Source: Orbaceae bacterium lpD02 (GTDB lineage Bacteria; Pseudomonadota; Gammaproteobacteria; Enterobacterales; Orbaceae). Taken from it: a stretch of DNA of 64,000 nucleotides. Shown here one piece after another: positions 22,001-29,799 of this stretch (position 1 is its first letter; each line of letters starts with the position of its first letter). The stretch is from contig CP133960.1 in NCBI GenBank assembly GCA_036251875.1, positions 2,772,258 through 2,836,257 of the forward strand. Direction: 5' to 3'. Below the pieces are notes generated by a model, which saw nothing but the letters and a program-made list of their open reading frames with translations, had not been told where the DNA came from and did no database searches. The position numbers were made by a program, and so were the translations under genes.

Positions 22001-22554
22001 CGTTAAGTGAATGGTTTTTAGGTGTATTGAAGGCACCGCTATCAGATAACTTATCGCTATCTGACTTATCTGCTAATCAGCGCTTAAATGAGCTGCAATT
22101 TTATTTACCGATACGGCAAGATATTACCTCAGCAAGGCTTGATCGCGTGTGTAAGCATTATGACCCCTTATCTCAACAATGTGCTGAACTCGAGTTTTCT
22201 ACAGTACAAGGCATGTTAAAAGGGTTTATTGATATGGTCTTTGAGTGGCAGGGAAAATATTATATTGCTGATTACAAATCAAATTATTTAGGTCACAGTA
22301 TCGAGGACTATAACCATCAAGCGATTACATTAGCAATGTGCGAGCACCGTTATGATTTACAGTATCAACTTTACTCATTAGCACTGCATCGTTATTTAAC
22401 AAGCCGTCTTCCTCATTATCAATATCAGGTACATTTTGGTGGTGTATATTACCTCTTTGTTCGAGGAATGGTTCCTGATGATTCACAACATGGTATTTTT
22501 TATACCAAGCCATCACTAAACTTTATTAAAGAATTAGATCAGTTATTTGGTTAG
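18985..22554 (+). CDS. recB: Exonuclease V (RecBCD) subunit RecB
   Basis: RecB is the 3'-5' helicase and nuclease subunit of RecBCD, which resects double-strand breaks and loads RecA. The 1189-residue protein carries Walker A ASAGTGKT (28-35), the helicase II motif IDEFQDTDP and motif III GDPKQAIYSFRGAD. Helicase motifs V-VI are ITIHKAKGLEYP and LLYVALTRS, and a C-terminal nuclease domain has the catalytic DYK at D1096/K1098. E. coli RecB is 1180 residues, so it is intact. recC and recD, usually adjacent, are not here; the gene overlaps sixA and is followed by 413 bp of non-coding DNA. Confidence 0.95.
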   Translation: MVSPSNLKHFDELDLFSLPLTGRSLIEASAGTGKTYSLAFIYLRLLLGIGKNNYPRPLSVENILVVTFTKAATEELRYRIRQNIHQLRLACITGAHADPDYQALIALIDDKPLALKRLLYAEQNMDEAAIFTIHSFCQRILTTYAFESGILFNQTLVKDQTEIYLQVANDIWRDNFTPMPEDIAYIIWQNWADPKALLTDIFPYLNQTLPSNVTLSTQPLTQVIKQFHAESIARIQAIKIRWLESVFEANADILQSGVSKRSYSKSNLPRWIEILSLWADSPTYNYAIPNELAKFTQTELNSKTESDNIAPSHPLFTEIEEFLSHSFNLRNFILFDIVNLVWQQVKAEKAKLAQIGFDDLLYNLQQALQGQNRDILTTQILQQYPVAMIDEFQDTDPVQYQIFDTIYHDRQQSGLLFIGDPKQAIYSFRGADIFTYIEAKKSVDYQFTMATNWRSSAHMVNGVNGLFRHKHHPFIFDEIPFIAMNSAAKNGHKGFYVDGHEVNAIQSYLLPESVTSNSDYLEFSAEYCAQQITTWLASDAYFSNADAKKDKIKSADIAILVRTGREAEIIQQKLSKRNIKSVYLSNHKSVFASLEAREMLRILQAVLTPTNENYLRSALATQLIGMSMSDIDLLSAETNKLELIIDEFREYQALWLRYGVLVTLRRLMNHRQLIENLLSLPDGERIITNFMHLGELLQEMTQELDTPHALIRWLTKQINEPDRNLENHEQRLESDDNLISIITIHKAKGLEYPIVFLPFIALHRESDSMIFHDRKNYTSNYAYNVSSDIKSLIEQERLAEDLRLLYVALTRSIYHCSFSIAGLKKGKGNQLAVQHSALGYLLLTPEQNDYTALAHSLHQLVNTTVVNVELPIPVSTLIPSQQASMEHLAANVFKRKLDYNWRVTSYSGLLQSTHYTNNKSAALLRDILPSFDIEVLADNNRATNDAMINSQDNVVIYDIHHFPKGAIVGTLMHECFENSDFTHPDSQNIADHLVTKLNLQQTWLMPLSEWFLGVLKAPLSDNLSLSDLSANQRLNELQFYLPIRQDITSARLDRVCKHYDPLSQQCAELEFSTVQGMLKGFIDMVFEWQGKYYIADYKSNYLGHSIEDYNHQAITLAMCEHRYDLQYQLYSLALHRYLTSRLPHYQYQVHFGGVYYLFVRGMVPDDSQHGIFYTKPSLNFIKELDQLFG

Positions 22555-22967
22555 TACCAATGATTATATCTGCTGTATTCTATTTTCCCTATCTGACGAA
22601 ATTGTTACTAAAATTTTATTATAAAACTAAATATAAATTTTTAAATTTGACCCTTATCACGGTATTAATAACCGATTTTCACTAATATAGACATCTAGCA
22701 GACTGATAAAAATTTAATTAATTTTATTTATGCTTATCATTTGCCCAGATCGGCTTAAGAGCAGTTGATAACATCGCAAGAGTAGCCTGTTGATTGGCTA
22801 AAATCTTTTTAAATAGTACATAAACTGGGTGTAAGTCTTTATCTAATCAAGATTATTTTACATTAGCAATACGGCAATTTTAATTGCTATAAGTATTATT
22901 CCTTTTTCTTTATGATCCAATTTATCTTAGTTATTTCATTCAAATTAAATATATAAAATGGGGAAGT
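22555..22967. other. Long non-coding gap recB / GH3 gene
   Basis: This 413-bp AT-rich stretch holds no convincing gene. On the minus strand bases 22724-22846 form a 40-codon open stretch without a good start codon; its composition looks protein-like but I recognise nothing. The last 150 bp probably hold the promoter of the glycoside hydrolase gene. A GCAATT/AATTGC inverted repeat lies near 22875. Confidence 0.4.
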
Positions 22968-22970
22968 ATG

Positions 22971-25397
22971 ATGAAAAAAAAGATGCTACCGTTATCTGTA
23001 TTAATAAGCTTAATGCTTGTTTCTAATCTAGCTATCACACAAACACTAACGCAAAATAAATACACAATAGAAGAGAAAAAAGTAGGTGACATTACGTTGG
23101 TTATTGTTAATAACCCCAATAATGGTGCTGTGTTAGGTATGACCAAAGAGAGTGGAATCAAGCTTATTGAGGTTGAGGATCAAGATGGCACGATTTATGC
23201 TTTTAAAGATATGAACGGCAATGGTCAACTTGAACCATGGAAAGATTGGCGATTAAGCGCCGACGAACGTGCTGCTGATTTAGCCAACTCATTAACCAAA
23301 GATGAAATTGCGGGATTAATGTTATTTAGTGATCATGAAAGAAATCCACAAGATGGCTTAACGGTTGAACAAAAAAAATATTTGCAAGGTGACAATTTAC
23401 GTAATGTGTTAAATGCGGGAAGTAATGATGTAAAAGCAACCGTACTTTGGAATAATGATATGCAAGCTTATGTCGAAAGTTTAGTTAAGGACGGCAAAAA
23501 AGTAATTCCAGTCAATTTTAGCTCAGATCCACGCCATATTGCCGGATCTGATGCACAATATAATGCTAAAGGTGACGATATTTCAAGGTGGCCATCGACA
23601 CTAGGTATCGCCGCAACATTTGATCCACAAGTTATGGCGCAATTTGCTAATGTGATGTCTCAGGAGTTTCGTGCCTTAGGTATCACCACCTCTCTAGCTC
23701 CCCAAATTGACTTGGCGACCGACCCTCGTTGGCTACGAACCGATGGTACAATGGGCGAAAGTGCTCAGTTAACGGTCGATATGACTAGGGCATATATTGA
23801 TGCGGCACAATCGACTTTTGTTGATGGTAATGATATTGGTTGGGGAAAAGAATCGATTGTCACCATGGCAAAACATTTTCCTGGTGAAGGAATGGGAGAA
23901 AGTGGCAGGGAATCACATATGGAAAGCGGTAAATATGCCGTATATCCTGGCAATAATTTTAACGAACACTTGCACTCTTTTGTCGATGGTGCTTTTCATT
24001 TAAAAGGCAAGACACAAAAAGCCGCGTCGGTAATGACATCTTATTCTGTTGCAATTGGTGCGGATGGTAAGCCACTTTTTGGTCAGGCTGTAGGAACATC
24101 TTATGATAAAGGTAAATTGGATTTATTGCGTGATCAATTAGGCTATGACGGAGTTATTAGTACTGACTGGTCGGTGACAAAAGTGAGTACCGATCCAGAC
24201 AACAAATTAAAATTGGGTATGGCGTGGGGTGAGGAGGGTAAAACGGTCGATGAACGGCATTATGCTATTTTAAAAAATGGCACTGACATGTTTGGTGGTA
24301 ATAATGATAAAGGCCCTGTTTTAGCTGCTTATGATTTATGGCAAGCAGATTATGACCTAGGAAAAAATTTGATTTCTGCCGATGAACGATTTAGACAAAG
24401 TGGCCAGAGAATTTCTAAGTTAATGTTTGAAACAGGGCTATTTGAAAATCCTTACTTAGTCCTATCTGAATCAGAAAAAATTGTAGCAAGCCCAGATAAA
24501 GTTAAAGCAGGTTATGATGCACAGTTAAACTCTATCGTCATGCTTAAAAACCGTAACAATACCATTAAAGCGGCAGATGATAAGGCCAATTATCAAGATA
24601 AAACGGTTTATATACCAAGCTCTATTCGTCACCAATTTAAGACTGTATTCGATGAAGCTTACACCACCAGTGACCCTACTATGGATATCGATACGGCGAA
24701 AACTTTCTTTAAAAATGTGCTAACTGATACACCAATCACAAATGACAAAGGAGAGGTAATTGGATTTGCAACACCAGATTTATCTAACGTTGATTTAATT
24801 ATTATCGGTATGAATAGCCCTGATAGTGGTGGGAACTTTAATCATGCAGGACAAAAAGAAGATGGTTCATTTTACCCATTATCATTACAATATCGCCCTT
24901 ATACGGCAAACAGTGATGAAGTTCGAAAAAAATCGATTAGCGGTAACATAAATAGTGATGGGACAAAAGAAAACCGCTCTTATTTCGGCCAAACTTCTAA
25001 TATAGGCAATGAATATGATTTAACGGCTTTTGAACAGGCTTACCAAAAAGCCAGTGATATTAAAAAAGCCACAGGTAAAGCCATTCCAGTCATTGTTGCT
25101 TTAAAAGCTAAAAATCCAGTCATTGTTGCTGAATTTGAAGGTAATGCTGATGCAATTTTGACGGGGTTCTCGGTCAGTGATAAAGCGTATTATGACCTTA
25201 TTGTTGGTAATCATGAACCAAGCGGATTATTGCCATTGCAATACCCACTCAACATGGAAACGGTTGAGGCGCAGTTAGAAGATGTTGGACGAGATCTTAA
25301 ACCTTATGTCGATGAAGCTGGTAATAAATATGATTTTGCTTATGGTTTAAATTACCAAGGTGTGATTGAGGACATGCGTACGCAAAAATATAAATAA
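22971..25397 (+). CDS. Exported glycoside hydrolase family 3 protein (beta-glucosidase-like)
   Basis: Predicted secreted GH3 enzyme, probably cleaving beta-linked glucosides or xylosides. Two ATGs are in tandem (22968 and 22971); the second is better spaced from GGGGAA. A signal peptide spans about residues 1-24. A calcium-loop-like DMNGNGQLEPW lies near 81-91. The N-terminal barrel domain shows VNFSSDPRHIAG, KHFPGEGMGESGRESH and the nucleophile aspartate in DGVISTDW near residue 400; the C-terminal alpha/beta sandwich domain follows. It stands alone, so the substrate cannot be read from neighbours. Scavenging of plant or pollen glycosides in an insect gut would fit. Confidence 0.88.
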   Translation: MKKKMLPLSVLISLMLVSNLAITQTLTQNKYTIEEKKVGDITLVIVNNPNNGAVLGMTKESGIKLIEVEDQDGTIYAFKDMNGNGQLEPWKDWRLSADERAADLANSLTKDEIAGLMLFSDHERNPQDGLTVEQKKYLQGDNLRNVLNAGSNDVKATVLWNNDMQAYVESLVKDGKKVIPVNFSSDPRHIAGSDAQYNAKGDDISRWPSTLGIAATFDPQVMAQFANVMSQEFRALGITTSLAPQIDLATDPRWLRTDGTMGESAQLTVDMTRAYIDAAQSTFVDGNDIGWGKESIVTMAKHFPGEGMGESGRESHMESGKYAVYPGNNFNEHLHSFVDGAFHLKGKTQKAASVMTSYSVAIGADGKPLFGQAVGTSYDKGKLDLLRDQLGYDGVISTDWSVTKVSTDPDNKLKLGMAWGEEGKTVDERHYAILKNGTDMFGGNNDKGPVLAAYDLWQADYDLGKNLISADERFRQSGQRISKLMFETGLFENPYLVLSESEKIVASPDKVKAGYDAQLNSIVMLKNRNNTIKAADDKANYQDKTVYIPSSIRHQFKTVFDEAYTTSDPTMDIDTAKTFFKNVLTDTPITNDKGEVIGFATPDLSNVDLIIIGMNSPDSGGNFNHAGQKEDGSFYPLSLQYRPYTANSDEVRKKSISGNINSDGTKENRSYFGQTSNIGNEYDLTAFEQAYQKASDIKKATGKAIPVIVALKAKNPVIVAEFEGNADAILTGFSVSDKAYYDLIVGNHEPSGLLPLQYPLNMETVEAQLEDVGRDLKPYVDEAGNKYDFAYGLNYQGVIEDMRTQKYK

Positions 25398-25432
25398 TTA
25401 TTAGCGAGCTTGAGTGATCTTCCCTAAATTAA

Positions 25433-25448
25433 GGCGACATTAGTCGCC
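25433..25448. terminator. Hairpin between convergent genes
   Basis: GGCGAC-ATTA-GTCGCC is a perfect 6-bp stem with a 4-nt loop, flanked by AT-rich sequence, between the end of the GH3 gene (plus) and the immunity gene (minus). It can serve as a terminator from either side although the T-runs are short. Confidence 0.5.
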
Positions 25449-25496
25449 ATATTTATAATTCAATAAATGGCTGATATTTAAAGTCGATATTAATTT

Positions 25497-25844
25497 TTAA
25501 TCAGAATAATCCTCAAATTCCCATGCAAAATATCGCGATAGCTTTTGAGCTGTTTCTTGCCATGTTTTACAGGTACATTTTTCAATATATTTATTAATCG
25601 TTTCGGTTATTTCATCTAAATCGTATTTTCTCACAATCAAAGTATGCCGTAGTATTTCTGGCACCCATTGATGCTTAGAAAGCCATTCTGGAGAGCATAC
25701 AAATAAGTCAAAATAATCAGCACCATCAGTTTTTGATGAACCTATAGATAGGCTTAGTGTTATGCTAATTAAATTCCCATCCTCAGGAATGTATGAAATA
25801 TGATCATGATGCATACAATCAATAGCTTTTAAACATATTTTCAC
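25497..25844 (-). CDS. Imm8-type immunity protein
   Basis: Predicted cytosolic antidote for the toxin encoded just upstream. The 115-residue protein has the hallmarks of the Imm8 immunity family: DYFDLFVCSPEWL in the middle, RHTLIVRKYDL, then a helical KYIEKC-TWQETAQKLSR segment and the terminal WEFEDY. It starts 3 bp after the toxin stop, the usual toxin-then-immunity order. Family assignment rests on pattern memory; the pairing with this toxin is inferred from adjacency. Confidence 0.8.
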   Translation of the reverse strand: MKICLKAIDCMHHDHISYIPEDGNLISITLSLSIGSSKTDGADYFDLFVCSPEWLSKHQWVPEILRHTLIVRKYDLDEITETINKYIEKCTCKTWQETAQKLSRYFAWEFEDYSD

Positions 25845-25847
25845 TTT

Positions 25848-27440
25848 TTAATCCTTAATGTTTAGATGACCATTTCCAATTAAAATTGGCTTGCCATTTG
25901 GGTTTATTATATAAGTTTCGAAATTAGCTTGTACTCCAGTTACAGCTAGGTTTCCTTTTTTATTTGATGGTGGTCTATAACCTTTTGTTCCATCAGCACT
26001 AATCAAACCAGCTTTGCTAGTTGTTTTATAACCATCTCCTACCCATATTTTACCTAATCGATTAGCTTCTTCACGTGTCGTGATACCAATACCATAGTTA
26101 ACTTCCCCATTATCTCCTTTAACTACTTTTGCTAATATGGGGTCATTCCAAGACATATTGCTTAAGTTTTGATTTTCAAGTTGCTTAAGTAATTTTTCAT
26201 AATTTGCAGAATTATGTGCCTCATAATAAGTAGCATCCAATTTATAATGAACTTTAGTTTTAACATCGGTTACCATTCGCTTAATTCTAGCATATTTTAA
26301 TGCGCGCAATGAATGGGCGAAAGGCTCAATTAATGCGCCTAGGAGTAATCCCTCTAATGCGTTTTTTAACCGTCCCTCTGCTGCGCTATCATCAGGGCTA
26401 GCTTGTAAATAATCGGTGATATCATTTCTCAAGTAAGAAAATTCTTGAATTAAATTTGATAACCTTTCCTCATGGGGGGCAAAGACCGCGAAATCAGCAA
26501 CACCGCCAGCAATCATACCTTTGACGAGTGTACCCATCTTTTTTAACGGCTTGATAAATTTTAGGGCTTTAGAGGTAGGAAGAAAACCAACTAAAAACTG
26601 ACTAACACCGTGAGCAAGCGCTCCTGATATCGTTTCCGATTCAGGCACTTTTGCCAATTTAAGGGGGTTTGTTATTTCAGCGCCAGACACACGCTCCATC
26701 GACGCCTTAACAAGTGAAACATCCCAAAGTAAATCCGATACAGATTGCGCCGCATCACGCACACCACCAAGCATTTGCAATGGTACATCATAATACCATG
26801 GGCGATACTCTTGCTTTTTATCAAAGACAATATCGACATATTGCGCGTTAGCCGGTAAATCAACATACGCATAGCCATTATTATCTAGATTACCTTGCTT
26901 AACGATTGCTCGGCTGCCATTATTAAATAGTGTAAAGGGCTGATTGGGTAATTCTTTTACTGTTATTTCAATCCAGTTTTTGTCATTGCCATAACTAGCA
27001 AGCTCACGGGCTTTAACTTCTTCAGGCGTTAAGCGACGGGGTATTTTATTACTAGGGAGTTTTAAAAAGTTCGTTTGCGGCGGCAACATACCGGAACAAG
27101 GTTCAACCGGTAATTCAATTAACAGCGCACGCTCAGAGGTTAACGCCTCTTTTAACGCCGCACTAAATTTGACATCATCTTTATTATAGGTGTTACTGCC
27201 GTAATATAAGCCTAACTTTTCAAGGGTTGGGTAAAGGTGTTGGCATTGGTCTTGATTATTAACACAGTATTTAACTATTTCATCCATCTGGCTGCTATAG
27301 CGATAACGGACGGGCTTAAATTTTGTATAATCAACAATAGTTCTTGGTGGCAATAAGCTACGACGAGAAAACAGGTTATCATTAATTGGTTGTTGTAACT
27401 CTTGCCACTCTCGTTTGGTAATTAGCTGGTAATAGTTCAT
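25848..27440 (-). CDS. Polymorphic toxin with a C-terminal toxin domain
   Basis: A 530-residue multi-domain toxin. Residues 1-150 are unrecognised. Around 155-208 lies a beta-rich unit (TLFNNG...GNLDNNGYAYVDLP) like those in type VI secretion cargo proteins. Residues 222-380 resemble segments of phage large polyvalent proteins and other toxins, with FAPHEERLSNLIQ and AEGRLKNALEGLLLGA. The last 75 residues (WVGDGYKTTS, SADGTKGYRPPSNK, TGVQANFETY, NGHLNI) look like a compact effector domain, probably a nuclease, but I cannot name its family with certainty. No signal peptide or strong ribosome site is seen. No secretion gene is nearby, and Imm8 follows directly. Confidence 0.7.
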   Translation of the reverse strand: MNYYQLITKREWQELQQPINDNLFSRRSLLPPRTIVDYTKFKPVRYRYSSQMDEIVKYCVNNQDQCQHLYPTLEKLGLYYGSNTYNKDDVKFSAALKEALTSERALLIELPVEPCSGMLPPQTNFLKLPSNKIPRRLTPEEVKARELASYGNDKNWIEITVKELPNQPFTLFNNGSRAIVKQGNLDNNGYAYVDLPANAQYVDIVFDKKQEYRPWYYDVPLQMLGGVRDAAQSVSDLLWDVSLVKASMERVSGAEITNPLKLAKVPESETISGALAHGVSQFLVGFLPTSKALKFIKPLKKMGTLVKGMIAGGVADFAVFAPHEERLSNLIQEFSYLRNDITDYLQASPDDSAAEGRLKNALEGLLLGALIEPFAHSLRALKYARIKRMVTDVKTKVHYKLDATYYEAHNSANYEKLLKQLENQNLSNMSWNDPILAKVVKGDNGEVNYGIGITTREEANRLGKIWVGDGYKTTSKAGLISADGTKGYRPPSNKKGNLAVTGVQANFETYIINPNGKPILIGNGHLNIKD

Positions 27441-27773
27441 CGGGTTTTATTATTGTTATTATTATTTAGGCGAATAACAATAATCGATTTGATGGATCAT
27501 GACAAGGTTTGATTTTATCAACATATGGTTCGCTAAATCTTGAAGAGCTTATCCGATAAAAATCTTATTATTATCGAACTAAAAAATAGTAATAGCTTCA
27601 CATTTTGAGTAAATGAAAATTTATGAGTAATGTAAGTGATTTGGGTTTTAATTGATGATGCTTAGTGAAGTGCCATTAAAAATGGTGGTAGCTTAATTAA
27701 GCTACCAAAGTATTAAGCATAAATGCTATGTTAGTAAAGCTCTATTTTAATAAAGCTCTATGTTAATAAAGTA
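27441..27773. other. Non-coding gap with repeats between toxin and PTE operon
   Basis: This 333-bp gap holds the toxin promoter region on its left, a long palindrome at 27696-27717 and three 16-bp tandem repeats that continue into the stop codon region of the next gene. No gene is seen. Confidence 0.6.
27696..27717 (-). terminator. 22-bp perfect palindrome, likely operon terminator
   Basis: A perfect 22-bp palindrome centred on TTAATTAA. As RNA it folds into an 8-9 bp hairpin. On the minus strand it is followed, after a few bases, by CATTTTT, so it could end transcription of the PTE operon. It could equally be an operator for a dimeric regulator of the toxin gene. Confidence 0.5.
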
Positions 27774-27787
27774 CTATGTTAATAAAT
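27726..27787. repeat. Four tandem 16-bp repeats over a stop codon
   Basis: Units at 27726-27741, 27742-27757, 27758-27773 and 27774-27787 (partial) follow the pattern CTATGTTAATAAAGCT with one to three changes each. The last unit contains the end of the phosphotriesterase-family gene: its TAG stop is the complement of CTA at 27774. The other copies lie just downstream of the gene. Confidence 0.85.
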
Positions 27788-28805
27788 TTGCCGGATTGAT
27801 TGTGCATAATGCTTTTGTTATTGAAGATGAAATCCCTTTTCTTTCTAACAGAGATAAAAATACATTAGGGACAAATGCCCAGCCATTACCGCCATTTTGC
27901 GCCCACATCTGTTTTAAAAAGAGATCATGACTTAATAATAATTGGTTTTGGTAACCCGATATTATAAGATTATGTACAGCTTCAACAGTTTCATTAACGG
28001 TAGGAGACACCCCTTCTTTTGGGAAGGTAATATCTAATCCAATCATATCAAATTCTAACCAGACACCTCGATCAAGAAGTGATTTTTGGTAATCATAATC
28101 AATACCCGATGGATCACAGTGAGCGAGTGAGATTTTTTGTGGCTCAACGCCAACATCTTCAATGAGAATATCGAGCACGTCATGGGCAACTCTTAACCAA
28201 CCTGGTAAATGAACATTAATTGCAATATGTTTATTATTAAGTTGAGCAAGCCCAGCTGCTTGCAAACTATTTTTTTCGTTCACGGTAAAGCTTGGCGAAA
28301 TACCAATTTCGCCGATTAGCCCTGCTTTGATATTACTGCCGTCTATACCGATTCTTAAATCGCTATCAATTTCTTTCGCGATTATATCAATAGGCCGCTT
28401 TATTCTCTCTTGCTCGAATTTTTCAAGATATAATCCCGTTGCGGCAATGATATTGAGGCCGGTTTTTTCAGCGACAACCTTCATGCTCTCAATATCGCGT
28501 CCAATTGACGCTGAACCGGTGGCATCAACAATGGTTTTCCCGCCAAATTTTTTAAAATTATTGACTTCATTAACCACATTAATAATCTCTTTTTTAGCCA
28601 TATTATCAGCACAACAATATGGATCTTGCTTTAACGCCCATTGAATATTGGGCGAAACGTTTTGGTTACAAATTCTAGCGGAAAAGTGATAAAAAGGTTG
28701 ATCAACCACTGATGATAAATCATTAAATAGATGCTCATGAGGTAAGATTATGCCTAACTCAGATTTTTCGACCGGCCCTAACACGGTTTGTACGTATTGA
28801 GTCAT
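27774..28805 (-). CDS. Phosphotriesterase-family hydrolase
   Basis: Binuclear-metal amidohydrolase-fold protein of the phosphotriesterase (PTE/Php) family; known members are lactonases or act on sugar phosphates. The ATG at 28805 (AAGGAAAA ribosome site) gives 343 residues; the 23-codon longer frame overlaps the transporter gene and is rejected. Predicted metal ligands are H23 and H25 in LPHEH, E166 in IGEIG (glutamate in place of the carbamylated lysine of true phosphotriesterase), H199, H229 in LAHCD and D294 in LSHD. It is the last gene of a four-gene operon with a kinase, so a sugar lactone or phosphorylated sugar is a plausible substrate. Confidence 0.87.
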   Translation of the reverse strand: MTQYVQTVLGPVEKSELGIILPHEHLFNDLSSVVDQPFYHFSARICNQNVSPNIQWALKQDPYCCADNMAKKEIINVVNEVNNFKKFGGKTIVDATGSASIGRDIESMKVVAEKTGLNIIAATGLYLEKFEQERIKRPIDIIAKEIDSDLRIGIDGSNIKAGLIGEIGISPSFTVNEKNSLQAAGLAQLNNKHIAINVHLPGWLRVAHDVLDILIEDVGVEPQKISLAHCDPSGIDYDYQKSLLDRGVWLEFDMIGLDITFPKEGVSPTVNETVEAVHNLIISGYQNQLLLSHDLFLKQMWAQNGGNGWAFVPNVFLSLLERKGISSSITKALCTINPANLLT

Positions 28806-28815
28806 GGTGTTTTCC

Positions 28816-29778
28816 TTATTTAGCGTTAGCAAGTATCTGCGGATTTTTATCTGGAATAGATGTGATAATCGCACCTAACAGTGCAATAAAAGTACCAATA
28901 ATGGTGACGGTATAAATAGCATTGCCAAGTGCTGGAATTAATAGGTCAATCAACACCGAACCGACTAATTGTCCCGCTGTTGAGGCGACGCCAAGTAATA
29001 ATAAGCCCAGTCCTCTTACCAAAATGGCCATTAAAGCGATTGACATTAATCCCAGTGGCCCACCTAAGTACATCCACCAAACATCGGGTAATAAAAAGCT
29101 TGTTTTTCCTAAAGCAATTCTAATGCATAACATGATAGTAAGTGCAGTAAATCCAACCATAAAGTTCCACGTAATTGATACCATCATTGAGCCGGTTGTT
29201 TCGGCAATAGTGGCGTTACCTGCTGGTTGCCAACCGGCAAGTAAACCAGCTAGAAAAGGTAAAATAGCAAGTAGTAACAAGTGAGGTTCATTCCATTGAG
29301 GAGAAACCACCAGTAACGTGGCAATAAGAGCGAAAATAGCACCAGAAACTCGTAGCAAGGTAAATGGTTTTTTATCCGGCACGCCAATACCAAATCGGTC
29401 ACAAAGCAAACCAGATAGCAGCATGGCGCAAATTAATGATGTTTGAAATGTAGCAATACCTAAATAACTCGCCGAAGCGCCTTCGGAAAAAACAACCATT
29501 GCGCCACATAACCCAGCAAACCAATTCCACAGTGGAACTTTTCTAGCTTTGATTAAAGCGGGAATCGATGAGATTTGTCTACGATAAGTGTGATTACTCA
29601 TAATAATGGCGAACATCACAACTAACCCGCTCGCAAAGGAAATTACCGCACACAAATTACCATCTTGAACATATTCACCCAGTTTGCCATTGACGGCTGA
29701 CTGCATTGGCGACAACATGCCAGCTCCTATTGTTGCAAGCATTAAAAGAGGTATTGCTAACGCATTTTTATTTTTCAT
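28816..29778 (-). CDS. DMT-superfamily transporter, duplicated YdcZ/DUF606 type
   Basis: Integral inner-membrane protein of 320 residues with about ten hydrophobic segments in two similar halves, as in fused DUF606 (YdcZ) transporters of the drug/metabolite superfamily. Each half starts with a conserved pattern such as GAGMLSPMQSAVNGKLGEY and WQPAGNATIAE. The ATG has a GGAGGG ribosome site. It lies 10 bp before the phosphotriesterase-family start and 21 bp after the GATase-like gene. In this context it is probably the permease that takes up (or expels) the substrate of the operon. Confidence 0.85.
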   Translation of the reverse strand: MKNKNALAIPLLMLATIGAGMLSPMQSAVNGKLGEYVQDGNLCAVISFASGLVVMFAIIMSNHTYRRQISSIPALIKARKVPLWNWFAGLCGAMVVFSEGASASYLGIATFQTSLICAMLLSGLLCDRFGIGVPDKKPFTLLRVSGAIFALIATLLVVSPQWNEPHLLLLAILPFLAGLLAGWQPAGNATIAETTGSMMVSITWNFMVGFTALTIMLCIRIALGKTSFLLPDVWWMYLGGPLGLMSIALMAILVRGLGLLLLGVASTAGQLVGSVLIDLLIPALGNAIYTVTIIGTFIALLGAIITSIPDKNPQILANAK

Positions 29779-29799
29779 TTTCCCTCCTAATTGGTCTAT

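Noticed and set aside
25848-27440. Assignment to a CdiA or Rhs full-length toxin
   Set aside because: There are no haemagglutinin repeats, no Rhs YD repeats and no signal peptide; an in-frame stop lies three codons before the ATG.
28806-28874. N-terminal extension of the phosphotriesterase-family protein
   Set aside because: It would overlap the upstream transporter gene, while the ATG at 28805 has a good ribosome site and fits the family start.
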